Part shown: in pieces, positions 60,965 through 64,000 of the stretch
Numbering within the stretch: the first letter of the stretch is position 1
Layout: every line of letters begins with the position of its first letter
Assembly (NCBI GenBank): GCA_023511455.1
Contig: JAIMBJ010000002.1
Location: forward strand, 62,001 to 126,000
From: Bacillota bacterium
GTDB lineage: Bacteria > Armatimonadota > HRBIN16
Direction of reading: 5' to 3'
Length of the DNA stretch: 64,000 nt
Position numbers and translations under genes: made by a program
The notes under the pieces: model-generated
Databases searched by the model: none
Seen by the model: only the letters and a program-made list of their open reading frames with translations
What the model was told of the DNA's origin: nothing

Positions 60965-63634
60965 ATGGCGGATGCGACCAATATCCCGAAAGTGTACGAC
61001 CCCACGCAAGTGGAGGAGAAATGGTATCGCTACTGGAGCGAGAAAAACTACTTTGCACCCAATCCCGCGCCTGGAAAACCCGTATACTGTATCACCATTC
61101 CCCCACCGAACGTCACTGGCTCCCTGCATATCGGGCACGCGCTGTGCTACACCATCCACGATACCCTCATCCGCTGGCGCAGGATGCAGGGCTACAACAC
61201 CCTGTGCGTGCCCGGCACCGACCACGCGGGCATCGCCACCCAGAACGTGGTGGAGAAGCAATTGCGCCGCGAGGGGCTGACGCGCCACGACCTCGGCAGA
61301 GAGAAGTTCTTAGAGCGCGTGTGGGACTGGGTGCGCGAATACGGCGGGGTCATCCTCACCCAGTTCCAGCGGCTGGGATGTTCCTTCGACTGGAGCCGCA
61401 CCCGATTCACGATGGACGAAGGCTATGTGAACGCCATTATGGAATGCTTCGTGCGCTGGTGGGAGGACGGGCATATCTACCGGGGCAAGCGCGTTATCAA
61501 CTGGTGTCCCCGCTGCCTGACCGCCCTCTCCGATATCGAAGTGGAGCATGAAGACCAGCCGTCGCAGCTCTACTACATCCGCTACCCGTTCAAAGATGGT
61601 TCCGGACATGTGGTGGTCGCGACCACTCGCCCTGAGACGATGCTGGGCGACACCGCCGTTGCCGCCAACCCCGCCGACGAGCGATACCAGCACCTGTTCG
61701 GCAAGACCATCCTCCTGCCGCTGGTGGGCAGGGAAATCCCCTTCATCGCCGACGATTACGCCAAACCCGAGTTCGGCACCGGCGCGGTAAAGGTCACGCC
61801 AGCACACGATGCCAACGACTTCGAGTGTGGATTGCGCCATAACCTGCCGCAGGTGGTGGTCATCGACGAACACGGGCGCATGACCGATGAGGCAGGTGAG
61901 CGATACGCTGGTCTGGACCGCTACGAGGCACGCGAGAAGGTGCTGCAAGACCTGCAGGAGCAGGGGCTGCTGGAGAAGGTAGAGGACTATGTGGTGCCCG
62001 TGGCAACCTGCGCCCGCTGCGATACGGTCATCGAACCGTTGCTATCGGAGCAGTGGTTCGTGCGCATGAAAGCCATTGCCCAGCCCGCTATCGACGCGGT
62101 GAAAGAAGGGCGCATCCGCTTCATCCCTGACCGCTATGCCCGTACCTATCTGGACTGGATGGAGAACATCAAGGACTGGTGCATCTCGCGCCAGCTGTGG
62201 TGGGGACACCGCATCCCCGTGTGGACTACCGAAGACGGGGAGTACATCGTCGCGCGGTCGGAAGAAGAGGCACGGCAGAAGGCGGATGGCAAATCCATCC
62301 GTCAGGACGAAGACGTGCTGGATACCTGGTTTTCCTCTGCGCTGTGGCCCCACGCCGTGCTGGGCTGGCCCGAGCAGACCGGCGACCTGAAAACTTACTA
62401 TCCCACCTCCGTGCTGATTACCGCGCGTGACATCATCTACCTGTGGGTGGCGCGCATGATAATGACGGGGCTGTACTTCATGAACGACGTGCCCTTCCGC
62501 GATGTGTACATCTATGCCACCGTGCTGGACGAGCAGGGGCGGCGCATGAGTAAGTCGCTGGGAACGGGTGTAGACCCGCTGGACCTGATTGAGATGTATG
62601 GGGCAGATGCGCTGCGCTTCGCCCTGCTGGTGCGCACCGCGAAGGGACAGGATATCCGCTTCGCCAGCATCCAGCATGGCAGGCACAGTCAGGTAGAAGA
62701 GGCACGTAACTTCTGCAACAAAATCTGGAACGCTTCCCGCTTTGTCTTGATGAATCTGGACGAGGGGTTCCGCCAGCGGTTCGACGGTTCGTTGCCTGCA
62801 GACGAGCAGATGAACGATATCGACCGCTGGATACTGAGCCGTCTGAACCACACCATCCGCACGGTCAACAGCGCGCTGGAAAGCTACGACATGGACGACG
62901 CCGCCAAAGCCATCTACTCGTTCCTGTGGGATGAGTATTGCGACTGGTATATCGAGATGTGCAAACCGCGCCTGAACGCAGGGGGCACTGAGCGGGAGGT
63001 CGCCCAGCGTGTGTTGAGCGTGGTGCTGGAGCATACCCTGCGCCTGCTGCATCCCTTTATGCCTTACATCACGGAAGAAATCTGGCAGAGCCTGCCGCAT
63101 GAAGGCGAAAGCATCATGGTCGCCCCCTTCCCGACAGAGCAGCTGCAGTGGAACGCGCCGGAGGCAGAAGCACGTATGCAACGATTGATAGAGGCGGTGC
63201 GTACCATCCGTGCCCTGCGTACGGAGATAGGCTTTGACATTTCGCTGAAGGCGAATGTGTTTGTCGTGCCGTCGTCGCCGCACGCAGCTGCACTCCTGCA
63301 GGAGTACGAACCAGTGATTCGCACCCTGCAACGGGTGGAGCCGATGACCGTCGTGGAGAGCCTGCCGGAGGGCGTCAAAGCGGTTGCTACGCACTGTGAA
63401 CTGGCGGACGTGTACCTGCAGCTGGAGGCGGTAGACTTGGAGAAGGAGCGGCAGCGCATTCAGAAGGAGCTGGCTTCGCTGGAAAAAGAGCTGCTGCGAG
63501 TCAAAGGCAGGCTGAACAACGAGCAGTTCCTGCAGCGCGCGCCGCGCGAGGTGGTGGAGAAGGAGCAGGCGATTCATTCCGAGCTGCTCGAGAAGCAGGC
63601 GAAGCTGCTGGAGCGTCTGAAGCGTCTCGAGTAG
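60965..63634 (+). CDS. valS: Valyl-tRNA synthetase
   Basis: 889 residues from ATG 60965 (AGGAGA upstream). Class I marks: PPPNVTGSLHIGHAL with HIGH at residues 55-58, the editing-domain YPFKDGSGHVVVATTRPETM and DTWFSSALWPHA. The KMSKS loop reads RMSKS (527-531), followed by LGTGVDPLD rather than the more common GNVIDP. The C-terminal 80 residues form a heptad coiled coil (LEKERQRIQKELASLEKELL), as in bacterial ValRS. It charges tRNA-Val. No interruptions. Confidence 0.97.
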   Translation: MADATNIPKVYDPTQVEEKWYRYWSEKNYFAPNPAPGKPVYCITIPPPNVTGSLHIGHALCYTIHDTLIRWRRMQGYNTLCVPGTDHAGIATQNVVEKQLRREGLTRHDLGREKFLERVWDWVREYGGVILTQFQRLGCSFDWSRTRFTMDEGYVNAIMECFVRWWEDGHIYRGKRVINWCPRCLTALSDIEVEHEDQPSQLYYIRYPFKDGSGHVVVATTRPETMLGDTAVAANPADERYQHLFGKTILLPLVGREIPFIADDYAKPEFGTGAVKVTPAHDANDFECGLRHNLPQVVVIDEHGRMTDEAGERYAGLDRYEAREKVLQDLQEQGLLEKVEDYVVPVATCARCDTVIEPLLSEQWFVRMKAIAQPAIDAVKEGRIRFIPDRYARTYLDWMENIKDWCISRQLWWGHRIPVWTTEDGEYIVARSEEEARQKADGKSIRQDEDVLDTWFSSALWPHAVLGWPEQTGDLKTYYPTSVLITARDIIYLWVARMIMTGLYFMNDVPFRDVYIYATVLDEQGRRMSKSLGTGVDPLDLIEMYGADALRFALLVRTAKGQDIRFASIQHGRHSQVEEARNFCNKIWNASRFVLMNLDEGFRQRFDGSLPADEQMNDIDRWILSRLNHTIRTVNSALESYDMDDAAKAIYSFLWDEYCDWYIEMCKPRLNAGGTEREVAQRVLSVVLEHTLRLLHPFMPYITEEIWQSLPHEGESIMVAPFPTEQLQWNAPEAEARMQRLIEAVRTIRALRTEIGFDISLKANVFVVPSSPHAAALLQEYEPVIRTLQRVEPMTVVESLPEGVKAVATHCELADVYLQLEAVDLEKERQRIQKELASLEKELLRVKGRLNNEQFLQRAPREVVEKEQAIHSELLEKQAKLLERLKRLE

Positions 63635-63726
63635 AGCTGGAGTGGCGTGGACGGCGGTAACCCCAGCTGGGGTGCTGTCGTCTATATTTGCGCAGAAAAC
63701 CAAAAGGCGGATAAAAGGAGTGTGGA

Positions 63727-64000
63727 ATGCTCGGCAGAGGGATACTGTTGCTTGGTTTACTGTGGTATGGCGCCGGTTTTGCGATGGCGCAATCGCAGGA
63801 TATTAACGATTACGTGCAGACCCGTCTGCACGACCTGCGTGCTACCGTCAAACAGCAGGCTGCCAACCAGCGCGAGCTGGAAAAGATAAATAAAGATTTC
63901 GCCAACTCATACCGCATCAAACAGATGACCGCCCGCTATAAAGAGCCGTCCAGGATGCGGCTGGAGAGCAAAGTGGGCGTGGTCAATGTGGTGTACATCA
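63727..64000 (+). CDS. Secreted protein, N-terminal part (runs off window)
   Basis: 91 residues to the right edge, from ATG 63727 with AAAGGAG six bases upstream. A signal peptide (LLLGLLWYGAGFAMA-Q) is followed by a helical segment (TRLHDLRATVKQQAANQREL) and then RIKQMTARYKEPSRMRLESK ending in a VVNVVYI strand. The last part resembles outer-membrane lipoprotein-sorting/DUF1571-type lipid-carrier folds, but too little is present to be sure. Confidence 0.55.
   Translation, partial: MLGRGILLLGLLWYGAGFAMAQSQDINDYVQTRLHDLRATVKQQAANQRELEKINKDFANSYRIKQMTARYKEPSRMRLESKVGVVNVVYI

Noticed and set aside
62042-63703. 553-codon minus-strand frame opposite valS
   Set aside because: valS is certain; the antisense frame is a long GC-rich shadow.

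Overview
The window is about 60% GC and gene-dense, with no rRNA, tRNA or CRISPR seen. It looks like the chromosome of a Gram-negative-type (diderm) bacterium: there are outer-membrane beta-barrels, UppP, lipoproteins and Tat/Sec exported carbohydrate-active proteins. Secreted proteins carry dockerin-like repeats of the LFDFGI type, and there are HAF-repeat and DUF2961 proteins. Together these suggest an Armatimonadota-like, possibly thermophilic, organism; that placement is inference from protein style, not from a marker gene.

Region by region. 1-11534: a phage portal gene fragment runs off the left edge. It is followed by host-type secreted proteins (a HEAT-repeat protein, a dockerin-like protein with a HEYAH motif and a frameshifted start, and a HAF-repeat protein with C-terminal dockerin-like repeats) and an orphan ABC ATPase with an extra C-terminal domain. 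Then comes a minus-strand block of Mu-like head genes (protease/scaffold, decoration protein, gpT-like capsid) plus small unknown genes. 11535-19628: a DUF4190 protein, a hexuronate-type pair (ManD-like dehydratase and SDR), a divergent DprA-like protein, a two-gene restriction-modification system, and a class II aldolase/dehydrogenase pair translationally coupled to it. 19629-21390: a small graveyard with a HicB remnant, a coupled unknown-VapB-VapC set, a HerA-like ATPase tail, and a truncated REP-associated transposase containing a palindrome pair.

21387-28627: a minus-strand run folB, rpiB, glyA, dCMP deaminase, wecA/tagO-like, wecB, a 49-codon ORF, uppP and DUF2961, linking C1/nucleotide metabolism to undecaprenyl-linked envelope glycan synthesis. 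28959-33661: a Tat-exported oxidoreductase, a HEPN/MNT toxin-antitoxin pair whose HEPN gene has an in-frame amber codon, and a large secreted glycosidase-like protein. 33665-40639: aldehyde dehydrogenase plus Ca/Na antiporter, then a zinc-type ABC importer (ZnuABC-like) with a His-rich porin and a small Cys/His-rich exported protein.

40775-54027: a lipoprotein, ribulokinase, a sugar ABC importer lacking its ATPase, a beta-helix protein, and an operon of two nucleotidyltransferases, a DegT aminotransferase, ahcY, a glycosidase-like protein and rsmG. 54248-60049: a well-delimited six-gene operon with good promoter and terminator: a tandem DUF4242-like protein, an acyl-CoA-dehydrogenase-like enzyme, a nitrate/sulfonate/taurine-type ABC importer and an outer-membrane barrel. 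60214-64000: an intact MNT/HepT pair, valS, and the start of a secreted protein.

The most promising unexplained items are the divided head-only phage block, the six-gene DUF4242/ABC/acyl-CoA-dehydrogenase operon, the divergent DprA-like protein beside the restriction system, and the poly-C frameshift in the dockerin-like protein.
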